Shown: positions 51,681 to 62,697, counted from the stretch's first letter. The stretch: DNA of 64,000 nt from Photobacterium sanguinicancri (GCF_024346675.1 NZ_AP024850.1:310001-374000), one strand, 5' to 3'. Numbers and translations are program-made. Notes: a model not told the origin generated them from the sequence alone.

Positions 51681-53024
51681 ATGGACGTGAGAGAACAGGT
51701 CGCACAACAGCGCGTGGAGCTGGAAGCTGCGGTTGCTAAAGCATTAGAGCTAGCAGGCCAACAAGCCGACGCGGCAGAAGTTGCTATTAATAAAACAACA
51801 GGCATTAGTGTTTCTACCCGTATGTGTGAGGTGGAAAACGTTGAATTTAATAGTGATGGTGCACTTGGCATCACCGTTTATCGTGGTCAGCGTAAAGGTA
51901 GCGCATCAACATCTGATTTAAGTGAGAGCGCCATTGCTCAAACGGTTGCCGCTGCGTTAGACATTGCACGTTACACCTCTGAAGACCCTTATGCCGGCCC
52001 CGGCCCTGAAGAACTGATGGCGCGTGAGATCCCTGATTTAGACTTATTTCACCCAGATGAACCTGAGCCTGACCGTGCTGCTGCGATTGCGATTGCTGCT
52101 GAGCAGGCGGCGCTCGATTTCGATCCTCGTATCAAACAAAGTGATGGTGCAAGTTACGACAGCCATTACGGGGTACGTGTTTACGGTAACAGCCATGGCA
52201 TGCTAGCGAGCTATGCATCAAGCCGTCATAGCACCAGTTGCTGTGTGATTGCACAGGGCAAAAATGGTGAGATGGAGCGAGATTACAGCTACACCTCGGC
52301 ACGTGTCGCATCAGAATTATGGACGCCTGAGTGTGTTGGTCAACATGCGGCTGAGCGTACTGTTGGTCGTGTTGATGCTCAAAAGCTAACAACCCGTGAA
52401 GCGCCAATTATGTTTGCTGCTGATATTGCGACAGGCTTGTTTGGCCATTTAGTGATGGGGATTAGCGGTTCAAATTTATACCGTAAATCGTCTTTCTTAC
52501 TGGATCAGCTGGGTGAGCAAATTTATCCAGAGTGGATGAACATTAGCGAACGTCCTCACATTTTACGAGGGATGGCGAGTACACCGTTTGATAGTGAGGG
52601 TTTAGCCACTCACGATCGTGAAATTATTACTGATGGCTGTCTGCAAACGTATCTGATGACCAGCTACGCTGCTCGCAAGTTGAAGATGCAACCGACAGGT
52701 CATGCTGGTGGTATCCATAACTGGATGGTGAACTCGACTGGCGAAAGCTTTGAGCAGATGCTGAAAAAAATGGATCGTGGTTTATTGGTCACCGAGTTAA
52801 TGGGCCAAGGCGTGAATATCATTACGGGTGATTACTCTCGTGGCGCGGCTGGCTTCTGGGTAGAAAATGGTGAAATCCAATATCCAGTCAGTGAGATTAC
52901 CATCGCGGGTAACTTGAAAGACATGATGAAAAATATTGTCGCGATTGGTACGGATACCGAAATGCGTAGCCAGATCCAAACGGGTTCTATTTTGCTTGAT
53001 ACCATGAAGATTGCTGGCGAATAA
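51681..53024 (+). CDS. pmbA: Metalloprotease subunit TldE (PmbA)
   Basis: A 447-residue homologue of E. coli PmbA/TldE (450 residues). It pairs with TldD and lacks the zinc HExxH-type motif, as expected for this subunit. Visible landmarks are SPRHS-type residues in [15 protein letters not shown] and [14 protein letters not shown]. Both protease subunits are thus encoded in one neighbourhood here, while in E. coli they are far apart. Confidence 0.95.
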   Translation: MDVREQVAQQRVELEAAVAKALELAGQQADAAEVAINKTTGISVSTRMCEVENVEFNSDGALGITVYRGQRKGSASTSDLSESAIAQTVAAALDIARYTSEDPYAGPGPEELMAREIPDLDLFHPDEPEPDRAAAIAIAAEQAALDFDPRIKQSDGASYDSHYGVRVYGNSHGMLASYASSRHSTSCCVIAQGKNGEMERDYSYTSARVASELWTPECVGQHAAERTVGRVDAQKLTTREAPIMFAADIATGLFGHLVMGISGSNLYRKSSFLLDQLGEQIYPEWMNISERPHILRGMASTPFDSEGLATHDREIITDGCLQTYLMTSYAARKLKMQPTGHAGGIHNWMVNSTGESFEQMLKKMDRGLLVTELMGQGVNIITGDYSRGAAGFWVENGEIQYPVSEITIAGNLKDMMKNIVAIGTDTEMRSQIQTGSILLDTMKIAGE

Positions 53025-53054
53025 GCCATACGCGAGCATCATATTCGATGTAAT

Positions 53055-53087
53055 AAAAAAACCGAGACGCTAGCGCCTCGGTTTTTT
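53055..53087. terminator. Bidirectional terminator between pmbA and mgtE
   Basis: ACCGAG pairs with CTCGGT, flanked by A-run on the left and T-run on the right, between convergent genes. Confidence 0.85.
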
Positions 53088-53110
53088 GTGCCTTTTGAAA
53101 AGAGCTTTGG

Positions 53111-54469
53111 TTACACCAAGAAGATAGTAGCTAGTCCCAAGAACACAGATAGACCAACAATATCGGTGATGGTGGTCAATGCCATGCCTCCCGCTAAGGC
53201 GGGGTCGATATTGAATTTTTTGAGCATAACAGGAATACAAACCCCCGCCACACCGGCAATGATCAAGTTGGTGAGCATGGCGCCAGCGATGATCGCTCCG
53301 AGTATGATGTCGCCTTTCCACAGAACAACGACGCCACCAATGATCAGTGCCCATAGCAGGCCATTGATTAAGCCAACGCGAGCTTCTTTGCTTAGTAGCC
53401 AGCGGGTGTTCGAATCCCCGATATGACCAACGGCTAAACCACGGATCACTAGCGCGACCGTTTGGTTACCAGCCACCCCACCCATCGATGGCACAATCGT
53501 CATTAGAACGGCAATGGCAGCCATTTTATCGAGTGTGGCTTCAAACATGTTAGACACAGATGCCGCCGCAAGCGCTGCCAGTACGTTAACCCCAAGCCAA
53601 ATACTACGGCTACGGGCCGACTTCATAACTGGTGCAAAGGTATCCTCTTCATCATCCATACCCGCCATACTCATCATGGAGTGCTCAGCGTCTTCACGAA
53701 TGATATCGACCACATCATCGATGGTGATACGACCGACAAGGTGATTGTTGCTATCAACAACAGGTGCCGATAACCAGTTACGACGTTCAAACAGGTTAGC
53801 GATTTCACTGTCATCCATGTCGACAGGGATCGCTTCATCCGAATCTTCCATGACTTCACGGATTTCAATGTCAGGCTGGGTGGTAACGAGTGTTGCCAAT
53901 GAAATATGGCCGATTAGATATTCATTTTCATCGACCACATACAGAGCATCTGTCGCTTCAGGCAACTCACCACGCATGCGCAAATAACGTAAAACCACAT
54001 CAGCCGTTACATCACCACGAATGGTAATGAAGTCGGTACTCATCATACCGCCGGCACTGTCTTCTGAGTAGGCTAAAGCTTTCTCAACACGATGACGGTC
54101 AGTGGCATCCATTTGCGCCAATACTTCTTGGTAGCGCTCGTCTGGTAGGCTACGAAGGACATAAGCGACATCATCACTTTCCATGCCTTCAGTAACAGCC
54201 GCCAGTTTCTCTGGTGCCATTTGTGCAACGATGCCGTCTTTTACGTCTTCAGACAGCTCGTCAAGGATTTCACCTTGCTCTTCAGGATCGGTTAATTGCC
54301 ACAGCACCTGACGTTCTTTCGGCGGTGAAGCCTCTAACAGGTGGGCAATGTCTTCCGGTTCCATGTCTTGCAACAGGCGGCGAACGTGAACAAACATGCC
54401 ATTTTCTAAGGCCTTGTTCACTTCTTGTAAGGTTTGGTGGGTATTGTCTTGCTCTAGTAGATCCGCCAT
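53111..54469 (-). CDS. mgtE: Magnesium transporter MgtE
   Basis: A 452-residue Mg2+ channel. The N-terminal cytoplasmic superhelical domain (about 25-130) and a CBS pair (about 135-255) gate five C-terminal membrane helices. PSMGGVAGNQT and TTITDIVGL are the pore-signature segments, with the pore aspartate in TDIVG. The ATG at 54469 gives the usual family length. An in-frame extension to 54601 would add 44 residues with no family resemblance. The ribosome-binding site is weak in either case. Confidence 0.93.
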   Translation of the reverse strand: MADLLEQDNTHQTLQEVNKALENGMFVHVRRLLQDMEPEDIAHLLEASPPKERQVLWQLTDPEEQGEILDELSEDVKDGIVAQMAPEKLAAVTEGMESDDVAYVLRSLPDERYQEVLAQMDATDRHRVEKALAYSEDSAGGMMSTDFITIRGDVTADVVLRYLRMRGELPEATDALYVVDENEYLIGHISLATLVTTQPDIEIREVMEDSDEAIPVDMDDSEIANLFERRNWLSAPVVDSNNHLVGRITIDDVVDIIREDAEHSMMSMAGMDDEEDTFAPVMKSARSRSIWLGVNVLAALAAASVSNMFEATLDKMAAIAVLMTIVPSMGGVAGNQTVALVIRGLAVGHIGDSNTRWLLSKEARVGLINGLLWALIIGGVVVLWKGDIILGAIIAGAMLTNLIIAGVAGVCIPVMLKKFNIDPALAGGMALTTITDIVGLSVFLGLATIFLV

Positions 54470-54940
54470 AGATACAAACTCGGTTGTGCCATCTGAGCAA
54501 TTCTCTGGATCAAAATGGTTACTCAGCCGATGGTGCGCAGAGTGAAAGGGGCCAGAAGATTGGTCAGATGGAAATAATACCGAACAGCTGATATTACCCA
54601 TGAGGGCAACTGCTGCTCTGTTTGAGTATGCGTGAGTGCCTGTGTAATTGGGTATGATTGAAACCCAAAATAGAGACGATTCAGCATAAACGCAATAAGC
54701 TGAATTTTAACGCAATAATGCGGCTGTTGTCTCACCAGATTTGAGAGTTCGATGAAATTTCATCTGCGTATGAAAAAAGAGCTGGGAAACGGAGGTGTGA
54801 TATTTCGCAACAAGCGACTATTTAGCAACAAGTTAGCTGAGGATGATGACATAAATGGCCATATCATCCTCTGGAGCTTTATTTTTGAAGTGAGTGTTTT
54901 TTAAACAGATTTAAGCTGATGGCAAGTCGATTATCTGGGA
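54470..54940. other. Intergenic region between ptsO and mgtE
   Basis: About 470 bases without a convincing gene. It holds an inverted repeat (AGCTgAGGATGAT at 54835 and ATCATCCTctggAGCT ending 54878) followed on the forward strand by TTATTTTT. A short frame of 50 codons (54752-54904) is possible but lacks support. The mgtE leader lies at its left side. Confidence 0.5.
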
Positions 54941-55216
54941 TTAACTTTCTTCATCGAAGCCCGCTTCTATCAACGAGATAACGGCCTCAAGAGCTAACTC
55001 GGCATCGTTGCCTTCAGCGCTGACCGTGATTTGCTGGCCCTGAGCGGATTCCAGCATTAATAATCCCATCACGCTGTCTGCCGTCGCTTGTTTCTCATGG
55101 TTACTGATCGTTACCGTTGCATCAAAACTTTGTGCCAATTCAACCAGCTTAATCGCAGCTCGGGCATGAAGGCCTAGGCGGTTATTGATAAACACATCGC
55201 GGCAAAGGTCTGTCAT
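54941..55216 (-). CDS. ptsO: Nitrogen PTS phosphocarrier NPr
   Basis: A 91-residue HPr-like protein of the nitrogen-related phosphotransferase chain (PtsP, NPr, PtsN). H17 in [10 protein letters not shown] is the phosphorylated His, and the DSVMGLLML segment is the HPr regulatory Ser region. AGAAGG lies 6 bases before ATG, and the gene overlaps the rapZ stop by four bases. It is the last gene of the kdsD-lpt-rpoN run. Confidence 0.93.
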   Translation of the reverse strand: MTDLCRDVFINNRLGLHARAAIKLVELAQSFDATVTISNHEKQATADSVMGLLMLESAQGQQITVSAEGNDAELALEAVISLIEAGFDEES

Positions 55217-56064
55217 ATCAAGCCTTCTAGTGTACGGTGGCGAATTTGAACTTGTTGGCCTGCATGGATAAAGTGCTCGGCCAATTGCTGCGCGACATAG
55301 ACAGAACGGTGTTGACCACCAGTACAACCGATAGCGATGGTAAGGTAACTACGGTTGTTTTTTTCTAGCATAGGTAACCAGGTTTCCACGAAATTACGGA
55401 TCTGATTGGTTAACTGATTCACTTCTGGGTGACTAGCTAAGAATTCTTTGACGCCAAGATCAAGCCCTGTCTGGGGTTTGAGTTCAGGCACCCAGTGTGG
55501 ATTAGGTAAGAAACGAACGTCAAACACATAATCGGCATCGGTGGGTAGACCATGCTTAAAGCCAAAAGATTCAAACACCATGATTAAGTCGCGGTTTTCA
55601 CGGCCTAAAACACGTGAACGTACGGTTTCACTTAAATCATGGATAGATTGCTTAGTGGTATCTATGACTAAATCAGCATGTTCTTTTAGATCCGAAAGAA
55701 TGGCGCTTTCTGATTGGATTGCTTGTTCCAAGCTCATGTTATTACGTGAGAGTGGATGCAGACGGCGTGTTTCACTATAGCGCTTAACTAGCTCTTTATC
55801 GTCAGCATCTAAGAAGATGACGTTGACATCAAGTTGGCTACTGAGTGATGACAGGATTTTTTGAATCTCACCCGATTGGGTTGGCATATTGCGAACATCA
55901 ATACTGACGGCAATATCCTGCTGATTGTTTTCCACGGTTTTGATGAATTGTGGGAGTAAATTTACAGGCAGGTTATCGACACAATAGTACCCAAGATCTT
56001 CGAGTACTCGTAATGCCACGGATTTCCCTGAGCCAGAACGCCCACTTACGACCATTAACATCAT
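55213..56064 (-). CDS. rapZ: RNase adapter RapZ
   Basis: A 283-residue P-loop protein. In E. coli it binds GlcN6P and guides RNase E to the sRNA GlmZ. Walker A is GRSGSGKS (8-15), and the C-terminal RNA-binding region with [14 protein letters not shown] and RHRTLEGLI is intact. Whether a GlmZ-like partner exists here is unknown. It overlaps ptsO by ATGA. Confidence 0.95.
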   Translation of the reverse strand: MMLMVVSGRSGSGKSVALRVLEDLGYYCVDNLPVNLLPQFIKTVENNQQDIAVSIDVRNMPTQSGEIQKILSSLSSQLDVNVIFLDADDKELVKRYSETRRLHPLSRNNMSLEQAIQSESAILSDLKEHADLVIDTTKQSIHDLSETVRSRVLGRENRDLIMVFESFGFKHGLPTDADYVFDVRFLPNPHWVPELKPQTGLDLGVKEFLASHPEVNQLTNQIRNFVETWLPMLEKNNRSYLTIAIGCTGGQHRSVYVAQQLAEHFIHAGQQVQIRHRTLEGLI

Positions 56065-56103
56065 GGTTGAATTACCTCAAACAACTTGGAAGGATTACAC
56101 TCA

Positions 56104-56553
56104 TTATGAGTCATTGGTCATGATTTGATAAAGCTCTTGATCAGATTTAGCAGTACGTAATTGTTTACATATCTGCTTATTACTGAGCTTTTCAGCCATG
56201 CTTGATAGGGTTTTAAGATGCTCTTTACATTGTGCGTCTGGCACGAGTAAGGCAAATAACAAGTCGACAGGTTGATTGTCGATGGCATCAAATTCGATAG
56301 GATTATCGCATTGGATTAAAATGGCAATGGCTTCATCGCTTTGTGTGATGCGGCCATGAGGTATGGCGATGCCATTACCTATGCCGGTACTGCCCATTTT
56401 TTCCCTGCTGAGCATACACTCAAATAAAGGTTGGGGATTCTGGTCTAAGTGATCTGCAGCGATTTCGCTGATGATTTCTAGAGCGCGTTTTTTGCTAGAG
56501 CAGTGGACTGCACTTTTAGTGCAGTCCAGGCTCAATACCGATCTCAGTTGCAT
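56104..56553 (-). CDS. ptsN: Nitrogen PTS EIIA component PtsN
   Basis: A 149-residue EIIA(Ntr) protein, phosphorylated by NPr at H66 in GIAIPHGRI. It regulates potassium transport and other proteins through its phosphorylation state in E. coli. It follows hpf by 2 bases and precedes rapZ. Confidence 0.95.
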   Translation of the reverse strand: MQLRSVLSLDCTKSAVHCSSKKRALEIISEIAADHLDQNPQPLFECMLSREKMGSTGIGNGIAIPHGRITQSDEAIAILIQCDNPIEFDAIDNQPVDLLFALLVPDAQCKEHLKTLSSMAEKLSNKQICKQLRTAKSDQELYQIMTNDS

Positions 56554-56555
56554 GA

Positions 56556-56843
56556 TTAATGACTATTGAGTTTATCTTTATGTTTATTTAATTGACGTAC
56601 GAGTTTATCGGTCAACGCATCGATCGCGGTATACATATCATCTGCATCCGCTTTGGCGTGAATTTCGCCATTATTTATGTGCAAAGTCGCTTCCGCCACT
56701 TGCTGTAATTTTTCTACATTTAAAATCACATGGACATTATTAATTTTGTCAAAGAAACGTTCAAGCTTTTCAAACTTAGTGTTTACATAGTCACGCATAG
56801 AATCCGTAACTTCCACATGGTGTCCTGTGAGATTGATTTGCAT
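56556..56843 (-). CDS. hpf: Ribosome hibernation promoting factor HPF
   Basis: A 95-residue short HPF, same length as in E. coli. It binds the 30S decoding centre and stabilises 100S dimers in stationary phase. Motifs MQINLTGHHVEVTDSMRDYV and INNVHVILNVEK are typical. ATG 56843 is chosen because AAGGAAG lies 6 bases before; an ATG two codons earlier touches that site. Confidence 0.95.
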   Translation of the reverse strand: MQINLTGHHVEVTDSMRDYVNTKFEKLERFFDKINNVHVILNVEKLQQVAEATLHINNGEIHAKADADDMYTAIDALTDKLVRQLNKHKDKLNSH

Positions 56844-56881
56844 AGACATCTTCCTTCTGTTGGGCGTTTGGAGCATTTACG

Positions 56882-58363
56882 CTATATCAAACGTTTACGT
56901 TGGTTCGATGGTGGGATCCCAAGAGATTCACGGTACTTCGCGATGGTACGTCGCGCTACCATGATGCCTTGTTCAGCCAGTAATGTTGCAATCTTACTAT
57001 CACTTAATGGTTTCGCTTGGTTTTCAGCGGCAACCAGTTTCTTGACGAGTGCACGGATGGCGGTTGATGAACATTCGCCTCCATTATCCGTGCTTACATG
57101 GCTTGAGAAGAAATATTTTAATTCAAAAATGCCACGTGGGGTATGCATGTACTTTTGGGTGGTAACCCGTGAAATGGTGGACTCATGCATATCAACATCT
57201 AATGCAATATCATTAAGTACCATAGGTTTCATGGCTTCTTCACCGAATTCAAAGAAATCTTGTTGATGCTCTACAATGCATCGTGCCACTTTTAGTAGGG
57301 TTTCGTTACGGCTTTCTAAGCTTTTTATGAGCCACTTCGCATCCTGGAGGTGGGTACGAATAAATTGGCTATCAGCACTGTTACGGGTGTTTTTACTCAG
57401 AGCGGCGTACTGCTCGTTTACTTTAATACGAGGAACGCTGTCTGGGTTGATCGTGACGATCCATTTGCCATGATCTTTAAAGACGGAAACATCAGGCACG
57501 ACATACTCGGTCTCTGATGAAATGACCAAGTTCCCCGGGCGAGGGTCTAAACCGTGGATCAATTGCATCACGGCTTTCAACTCGGGCTCTTTTAGCTTGG
57601 TATCGCGCATCAGTTGGCGGTAATCACGGTTACCCAATAAACCGATGTGGTGCTCAAGAATGTGTTTGGATTCGCTCAACCACGGTGTGTCTTTCGGGTA
57701 TGTTGCTAATTGAAGTAACAGGCATTCTTGTAGATTACGAGAGGCAACACCAAGAGGGTCAAATTGCTGTACGCGTTTTAGTACGGCTTCGACTTCATCG
57801 AGTTCGATTTCATCGACACCTAAGCTTTCAAGGATATCGTCGGCAGAACAGGTTAAATACCCTTTATCGTCAATTGCATCAATGATGGCGGTCGCGATAG
57901 CGAGGTCTGTTTCACTGAACGGTGTTAGCTGAACTTGCCACATCAAGTAATCTTGCAGCGACTCAGTGGTTTCACCTTGGTAAATCGGCATGTCATCATC
58001 CATGCTGATCCCTGTGCTTCCTGTGCCAGCGCTGTACACGTCTTCCCAAGTGGTATCGACAGGTAAATCTTCTGGCATTTCACGCTGCTCGATCACTTCA
58101 GAAGTGTCATACGGATCGGGTTCAGAATCTTGGCTACTGTTGTCTTGTGCTGATGCGTCAATATCGTTGTTGTCAGACGATTTGTCATCGGCACTGTTCT
58201 CACTCTCACTCTCTTCCAGCTCTAGCAATGGGTTAGCATCTAAGGCTTCTTGGATTTCTTGTTGTAAATCCAACGTCGAAAGCTGCAGTAAGCGAATGGC
58301 TTGCTGCAGTTGAGGCGTCATTGCAAGTTGTTGGCCTAGCTTAAGCTGGAGCGAGGTTTTCAT
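56882..58363 (-). CDS. rpoN: RNA polymerase sigma-54 factor RpoN
   Basis: A 493-residue sigma-54. Region I is Gln/Leu-rich ([20 protein letters not shown]), then an acidic Ser/Asp-rich region II (about 50-100), a core-binding domain, the helix-turn-helix, and the RpoN box [12 protein letters not shown] near the C-terminus. In Vibrionaceae it drives flagellar, nitrogen and other genes. The start is chosen by homology; its ribosome site is poorly spaced, and a TTG 9 bases earlier is possible. Confidence 0.96.
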   Translation of the reverse strand: MKTSLQLKLGQQLAMTPQLQQAIRLLQLSTLDLQQEIQEALDANPLLELEESESENSADDKSSDNNDIDASAQDNSSQDSEPDPYDTSEVIEQREMPEDLPVDTTWEDVYSAGTGSTGISMDDDMPIYQGETTESLQDYLMWQVQLTPFSETDLAIATAIIDAIDDKGYLTCSADDILESLGVDEIELDEVEAVLKRVQQFDPLGVASRNLQECLLLQLATYPKDTPWLSESKHILEHHIGLLGNRDYRQLMRDTKLKEPELKAVMQLIHGLDPRPGNLVISSETEYVVPDVSVFKDHGKWIVTINPDSVPRIKVNEQYAALSKNTRNSADSQFIRTHLQDAKWLIKSLESRNETLLKVARCIVEHQQDFFEFGEEAMKPMVLNDIALDVDMHESTISRVTTQKYMHTPRGIFELKYFFSSHVSTDNGGECSSTAIRALVKKLVAAENQAKPLSDSKIATLLAEQGIMVARRTIAKYRESLGIPPSNQRKRLI

Positions 58364-58414
58364 GAGTATCAATGCACCTTGTCGTTATTGTTGTGCGTGC
58401 CGATCTATTACTAA

Positions 58415-59140
58415 CTATAGACGGAACTGGTCGCCCAGATAAACACGTTTTACATGTTCATCGTTAAGAACGTCGGTTGGCGAGCCGTGCGCAATCAATT
58501 GTCCTTGACTAACAATGTAGGCATGTTCACATACGTCGAGAGTTTCACGAACATTATGGTCGGTGATCAGAACCCCAAGGCCTCGATCACGTAAATGCTC
58601 AATGACTTTTTTGATGTCGATCACGGATATCGGGTCAACACCGGCAAAAGGTTCATCGAGTAAAATGAATTTTGGATTGGCTGCTAGCGCGCGGGCAATT
58701 TCAACACGGCGGCGTTCGCCCCCTGATAATGCCATACCTAAGCTATTGCGTATGTGCTGTATGTTGAATTCATCCAATAATTCTTCAAGCTTGTCTTGGC
58801 GTTCTGAACGGCTAAGCTCTTTGCGAGTTTGTAATACGGCCATGAGGTTGTCATGTACGCTTAAACGGCGAAAGATTGAAGCCTCTTGGGGCAGGTAGCC
58901 AATCCCCATACGAGAGCGGTTATGCATCGGCTGCAAGCTGATATCAGTATCATCAATACTGATGGTGCCTTCATCACGTGCGACTAGGCCGACGATCATG
59001 TAAAACGAGGTAGTTTTACCTGCACCGTTAGGGCCAAGTAAGCCAACAATTTCACCTGATTTCACTTCAATGCTTACATCAGACACGACTTTGCGGCCAT
59101 TGTAGCTTTTTGCGAGATGTGCTGCTTTTAACGTTGCCAT
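58415..59140 (-). CDS. lptB: LPS export ATPase LptB
   Basis: A 241-residue ABC ATPase that powers LPS extraction by LptFG. Walker A is GPNGAGKT (36-43), the signature [15 protein letters not shown] is intact, and Walker B reads [12 protein letters not shown]. It sits with lptA and lptC upstream, the conserved lptCAB order. Confidence 0.97.
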   Translation of the reverse strand: MATLKAAHLAKSYNGRKVVSDVSIEVKSGEIVGLLGPNGAGKTTSFYMIVGLVARDEGTISIDDTDISLQPMHNRSRMGIGYLPQEASIFRRLSVHDNLMAVLQTRKELSRSERQDKLEELLDEFNIQHIRNSLGMALSGGERRRVEIARALAANPKFILLDEPFAGVDPISVIDIKKVIEHLRDRGLGVLITDHNVRETLDVCEHAYIVSQGQLIAHGSPTDVLNDEHVKRVYLGDQFRL

Positions 59141-59148
59141 AGTCGTGC

Positions 59149-59652
59149 TTATTTCTTATTCGAGTTTAACTGGGCGGGCTGCAAGATAGTGGTTACACGT
59201 TTCTTATCGCCACTTTGTGCTGCCAGTTTTTGTTCATCGATTTTGTAAGTGATCACTTTACCGCGGATCTCACTGCCATCTTGGATCAGCAGTGCTTCAT
59301 TGGTCATCTTCAAAAATTCAGTGGCGGTAAGGTAGCGCATTTCTAACGACTCACCATCAATAGGCTTGCCGTCATCCATGATTTGATGGAAGGTTGCAGG
59401 CTTACCATAGGCATCAATCACCTCTTGGCCTTCTTGCCCTTTAGGTCGTGTTACCACAACTTTATCGGCACGAATATCGATACTGCCTTGGCGTAAAATT
59501 ACATTACCCGTGAAGGTCACGATATTGTTTTGAATATCGAGATTTTGCGTATCCGAATCAATGTAAATTGGTTGCTCGGTATCGTCACTCAGTGCCCAGC
59601 TCGATGTACTGATACAAAGGCAAAGTAGGGTACTAATTTTGAATAGATTCAT
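59149..59652 (-). CDS. lptA: Periplasmic LPS transport protein LptA
   Basis: A 167-residue periplasmic protein with signal peptide (cleavage after SSWA) and an OstA-type beta-jellyroll ([19 protein letters not shown]). It forms the bridge between LptC and LptD. It overlaps lptC by 20 bases. Confidence 0.93.
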   Translation of the reverse strand: MNLFKISTLLCLCISTSSWALSDDTEQPIYIDSDTQNLDIQNNIVTFTGNVILRQGSIDIRADKVVVTRPKGQEGQEVIDAYGKPATFHQIMDDGKPIDGESLEMRYLTATEFLKMTNEALLIQDGSEIRGKVITYKIDEQKLAAQSGDKKRVTTILQPAQLNSNKK

Positions 59653-60196
59653 ATCTACCTTTCACGTTGTTGAGTAGGGTCGCAACACTGCGATCCATGT
59701 TCCCCGTCATACCGTCGCCTTCGTTAATAAAAGCATCGCCCGTCATTACGACGTGGTCAGGGGTATCAAAATCTTTGCTGACAAGATCAATACGCAGGTT
59801 GTCGGTTTGGATTACTTTCAGGGTTGAGTCTGGCAGTAAATTAAAAATCCGAACATTGCCTTTCATATATAAAATCTGGTCTTGATCGAGTGTTGCATCA
59901 TTAGAGCTAATACGCCACTCAGTTTCTGTGCCTTCTCGAAAGAGCCACAACACTGGTTTGACGAAATCAGTGTCACCACTTTTCTTAAAGTGCTCAAGAT
60001 ACTCAGAATCGACTTGATAACTGCGAATACCTGTTTCGGTATGTGAGGTGCTCGTAACGATACTGCCCGTAAAGATAGGCTTTTCATCGTCAGGTTTAAC
60101 TTGAACATCACCTTGCCAGTAGTCATTAATCAAGTAAAAGCCAGCCGATACACACACTATAAAAGCGAGTGTATAGAGTAGCTTATGTAAGTTCAT
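59633..60196 (-). CDS. lptC: LPS export protein LptC
   Basis: A 187-residue bitopic protein with an N-terminal membrane helix (about 7-24) and a periplasmic jellyroll that receives LPS from LptFG and passes it to LptA. It overlaps kdsC by 4 bases and lptA by 20, indicating tight coupling. Confidence 0.93.
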   Translation of the reverse strand: MNLHKLLYTLAFIVCVSAGFYLINDYWQGDVQVKPDDEKPIFTGSIVTSTSHTETGIRSYQVDSEYLEHFKKSGDTDFVKPVLWLFREGTETEWRISSNDATLDQDQILYMKGNVRIFNLLPDSTLKVIQTDNLRIDLVSKDFDTPDHVVMTGDAFINEGDGMTGNMDRSVATLLNNVKGRYESIQN

Positions 60197-60747
60197 ATGC
60201 TTAAGCCTTTATGTTTATCCAGTTCACCTTTTGCTTCAAGGATCAGATCACAAACTTCGCGTACTGCGCCATAGCCACCTTGAATGCGTGTAATGAAATC
60301 AGCACGCTGTGCGAGTAATGGGTGACCGTCGGCAACACATACGGATAGACCGACTTTTTCCATCACTGGCCAATCAATCAGATCATCACCAATGTATGCC
60401 GTGTGTTCTGGGGCGATATTCAGATTATTGTGAATATCGGCGTAAGCAGCCAGCTTGTTATCTTGCCCTTGGTAGACGTGTTTGATGCCCAAGGCTGACA
60501 TGCGGTTTTCAACAATGGCGGATTTACGGCCTGTGATAATTGCGATTTCAACGCCAGCGCCCATCAATGACTTAATGCCATAACCGTCACGTGTATGGAA
60601 GGTTTTTAATTCCTCGCCATCGTTACCCATGTAAATACGGCCATCGGAAAACACACCATCGACATCACAAATCAGTAAGCGAATCTGTTTCGCTTGCTGG
60701 TATACGTTTTGACAGACAGGACCATAAATAGTTTCGATTGTTGCCAT
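60193..60747 (-). CDS. kdsC: KDO-8-phosphate phosphatase KdsC
   Basis: A 184-residue HAD phosphatase that removes the phosphate from Kdo-8-phosphate. The nucleophile and acid are D28 and D30 in ICDVDGVFSDG; GDDLIDWPVM holds the Mg2+ ligands. It begins at the last base of kdsD (overlap of one base). Confidence 0.95.
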   Translation of the reverse strand: MATIETIYGPVCQNVYQQAKQIRLLICDVDGVFSDGRIYMGNDGEELKTFHTRDGYGIKSLMGAGVEIAIITGRKSAIVENRMSALGIKHVYQGQDNKLAAYADIHNNLNIAPEHTAYIGDDLIDWPVMEKVGLSVCVADGHPLLAQRADFITRIQGGYGAVREVCDLILEAKGELDKHKGLSI

Positions 60748-61721
60748 TACATAACCCCTGCTTTTAGTAGGTCATGCATGTTTAAAGCGCCCACTAAGCG
60801 GTTATCTTCAGTGACAAGCAAGCCATTAATCTTCCTATCTTCCATCACTTTTAATCCTTCAGCGGCCAATATATTTGGCGAAATAGTTGAAGGGTTGCGT
60901 GTCATCACATCACCGATACTGGTGTTATGGATGTCGACACGGTTATCGAGTAAACGGCGCAGATCGCCATCAGTAAAAATACCCGTTAGCATTTGGCTAT
61001 TATCGATGATCGCTGTCATCCCTAAGCCTTTGCGAGAGACTTCAAGTAGGGCATCTTTAATTGTGGCTTCTTCATTAACGATAGGCAGTAAGTCACCTTT
61101 GTGCATAACATCGCTAATACGCATTAACAGTTTGCGACCTAGCGCACCACCTGGGTGAGAAAGCGCGAAATCGTCAGCTGTAAAACCGCGCGCTTCCATT
61201 ATTGCAATCGCTAGCGCATCGCCCATAACTAATGTCGCGGTGGTGCTAGAGGTGGGTGCTAAGTTTAATGGGCATGCTTCTTTCTCTACGGTAATTTGCA
61301 AGTGGATCTGAGCAAATTTCGCCATGCTTGATTCTGGCTTACCTGTCATGCTGATAAGCGGGATACCAAGGCGTTTGATCACGGGTAATAACGCCATGAT
61401 CTCAGACGCTTCACCTGAGTTTGATATCGCTAATACCACATCGTCTTTTTTGATCATACCAAGATCACCATGGCTCGCTTCGCCTGGGTGAACAAAGAAG
61501 GCTGGAGTACCCGTGCTTGCAAACGTTGCGGCTATCTTGTTACCAATGTGGCCGGATTTACCCATGCCCATGACAATAACCTTGCCTTTGCATTGGCAAA
61601 TAAGCTCACACGCAGCGGCAAATTCGCTATTAACATACTGCTGAATGTTTTGCAGGGCTGCGATTTCAGTTTCCATTACTTTGCGACCATGGGCGCAAAA
61701 ATCAAACATGTGCGACATCAT
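60747..61721 (-). CDS. kdsD: Arabinose-5-phosphate isomerase KdsD
   Basis: A 324-residue isomerase making arabinose-5-phosphate for Kdo synthesis. An N-terminal SIS domain (GMGKSGHIGNKIAATFASTG, about 52-70) is followed by two CBS domains. GGAG lies just before two adjacent ATG codons. It follows yrbG by 10 bases. Confidence 0.95.
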   Translation of the reverse strand: MMSHMFDFCAHGRKVMETEIAALQNIQQYVNSEFAAACELICQCKGKVIVMGMGKSGHIGNKIAATFASTGTPAFFVHPGEASHGDLGMIKKDDVVLAISNSGEASEIMALLPVIKRLGIPLISMTGKPESSMAKFAQIHLQITVEKEACPLNLAPTSSTTATLVMGDALAIAIMEARGFTADDFALSHPGGALGRKLLMRISDVMHKGDLLPIVNEEATIKDALLEVSRKGLGMTAIIDNSQMLTGIFTDGDLRRLLDNRVDIHNTSIGDVMTRNPSTISPNILAAEGLKVMEDRKINGLLVTEDNRLVGALNMHDLLKAGVM

Positions 61722-61731
61722 TTACTCTCCG

Positions 61732-62697
61732 TTAACCTGCAACATTATAAAACAGATATCCCTGATAGGCGATAAAGCAGCAGAGAAGTATACCACCTTC
61801 TATACGGTTGATTCGGCGACGTTTTCCAAGTGCCATCAGCATTAATAAGACAGAAACGGCTAGCATCACGTAGAAGTCACGACCCATCGCGAGTGGACTT
61901 AATACCGATGGGTTTAATAAACCAGGGATACCCATAACCGCCAGAATGTTGAAAACGTTAGAGCCGATGATATTACCCACCGCCATATCATCTTCACCTT
62001 TGAAGATACTCGCGATAGACGCTGCTAGTTCTGGCAAGCTGGTACCAATTGCGATGATGGTTAAGCCGATCACTAGATCGCTCATGCCATAGTATTTGGC
62101 AATAGTCACCGCAGATTCAACCACCATATCTGAAGAGTAAAGCAGCAGCACTAGGCCAATGACAATCCAAACACCTGCCGCGGTGTTACTGACACCGTCG
62201 GGGATTTCTGATTCTTGTTCATCAGCCAGCGCATCGCCTTCTACTTTTGCTTTTTGGCTGATTTTAAACATCGCGAACAAGAAAAGGACAAACAATATAA
62301 CCAGCAGTACACCTTCATGGAAGCCTAAGTGACTATCCCAGAGCAAAGCACCCGCAACCAGCGTAACGCCCAGCATTAGAGGTAATTCACGGCGAATAAT
62401 GCCGGAACTGATACTCAGTGGTTTGATAATGGCAGTGAGACCGATGATAAGGGCAATATTGGCAATATTAGAGCCAAGTACGTTGCCTACAGCTGTATCT
62501 GTTTTTCCCGCGAGAGCTGCAGTTGCTGATACCATCATTTCAGGGGCTGACGATCCCATGGCAAGGATGGTCATACCGATGATCAGCGGTGCAACGCCAA
62601 AGTTTTTAGCGAGCGCAGCAGCACCAAAAACGAGGCGGTCTGCACTCCACACCAGAAGAGTTAAACCGATACAAAGTAAGACAATGGCTTCAAGCAT
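61732..62697 (-). CDS. yrbG: Calcium/sodium antiporter, YrbG type
   Basis: A 321-residue membrane protein of the CaCA superfamily with two inverted repeats: GSSAPEMMVSATAAL (about 50) and GTSLPELAASIASI (about 219), each with an ion-binding acidic residue. It is the first gene of the reverse run into kdsD, as yrbG is in E. coli. AAAGGG lies 7 bases upstream of ATG. Confidence 0.9.
   Translation of the reverse strand: MLEAIVLLCIGLTLLVWSADRLVFGAAALAKNFGVAPLIIGMTILAMGSSAPEMMVSATAALAGKTDTAVGNVLGSNIANIALIIGLTAIIKPLSISSGIIRRELPLMLGVTLVAGALLWDSHLGFHEGVLLVILFVLFLFAMFKISQKAKVEGDALADEQESEIPDGVSNTAAGVWIVIGLVLLLYSSDMVVESAVTIAKYYGMSDLVIGLTIIAIGTSLPELAASIASIFKGEDDMAVGNIIGSNVFNILAVMGIPGLLNPSVLSPLAMGRDFYVMLAVSVLLMLMALGKRRRINRIEGGILLCCFIAYQGYLFYNVAG

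Noticed and set aside
54470..54601. N-terminal extension of MgtE by 44 residues
   Set aside because: The added residues do not resemble MgtE; the internal ATG at 54469 gives the usual family length.
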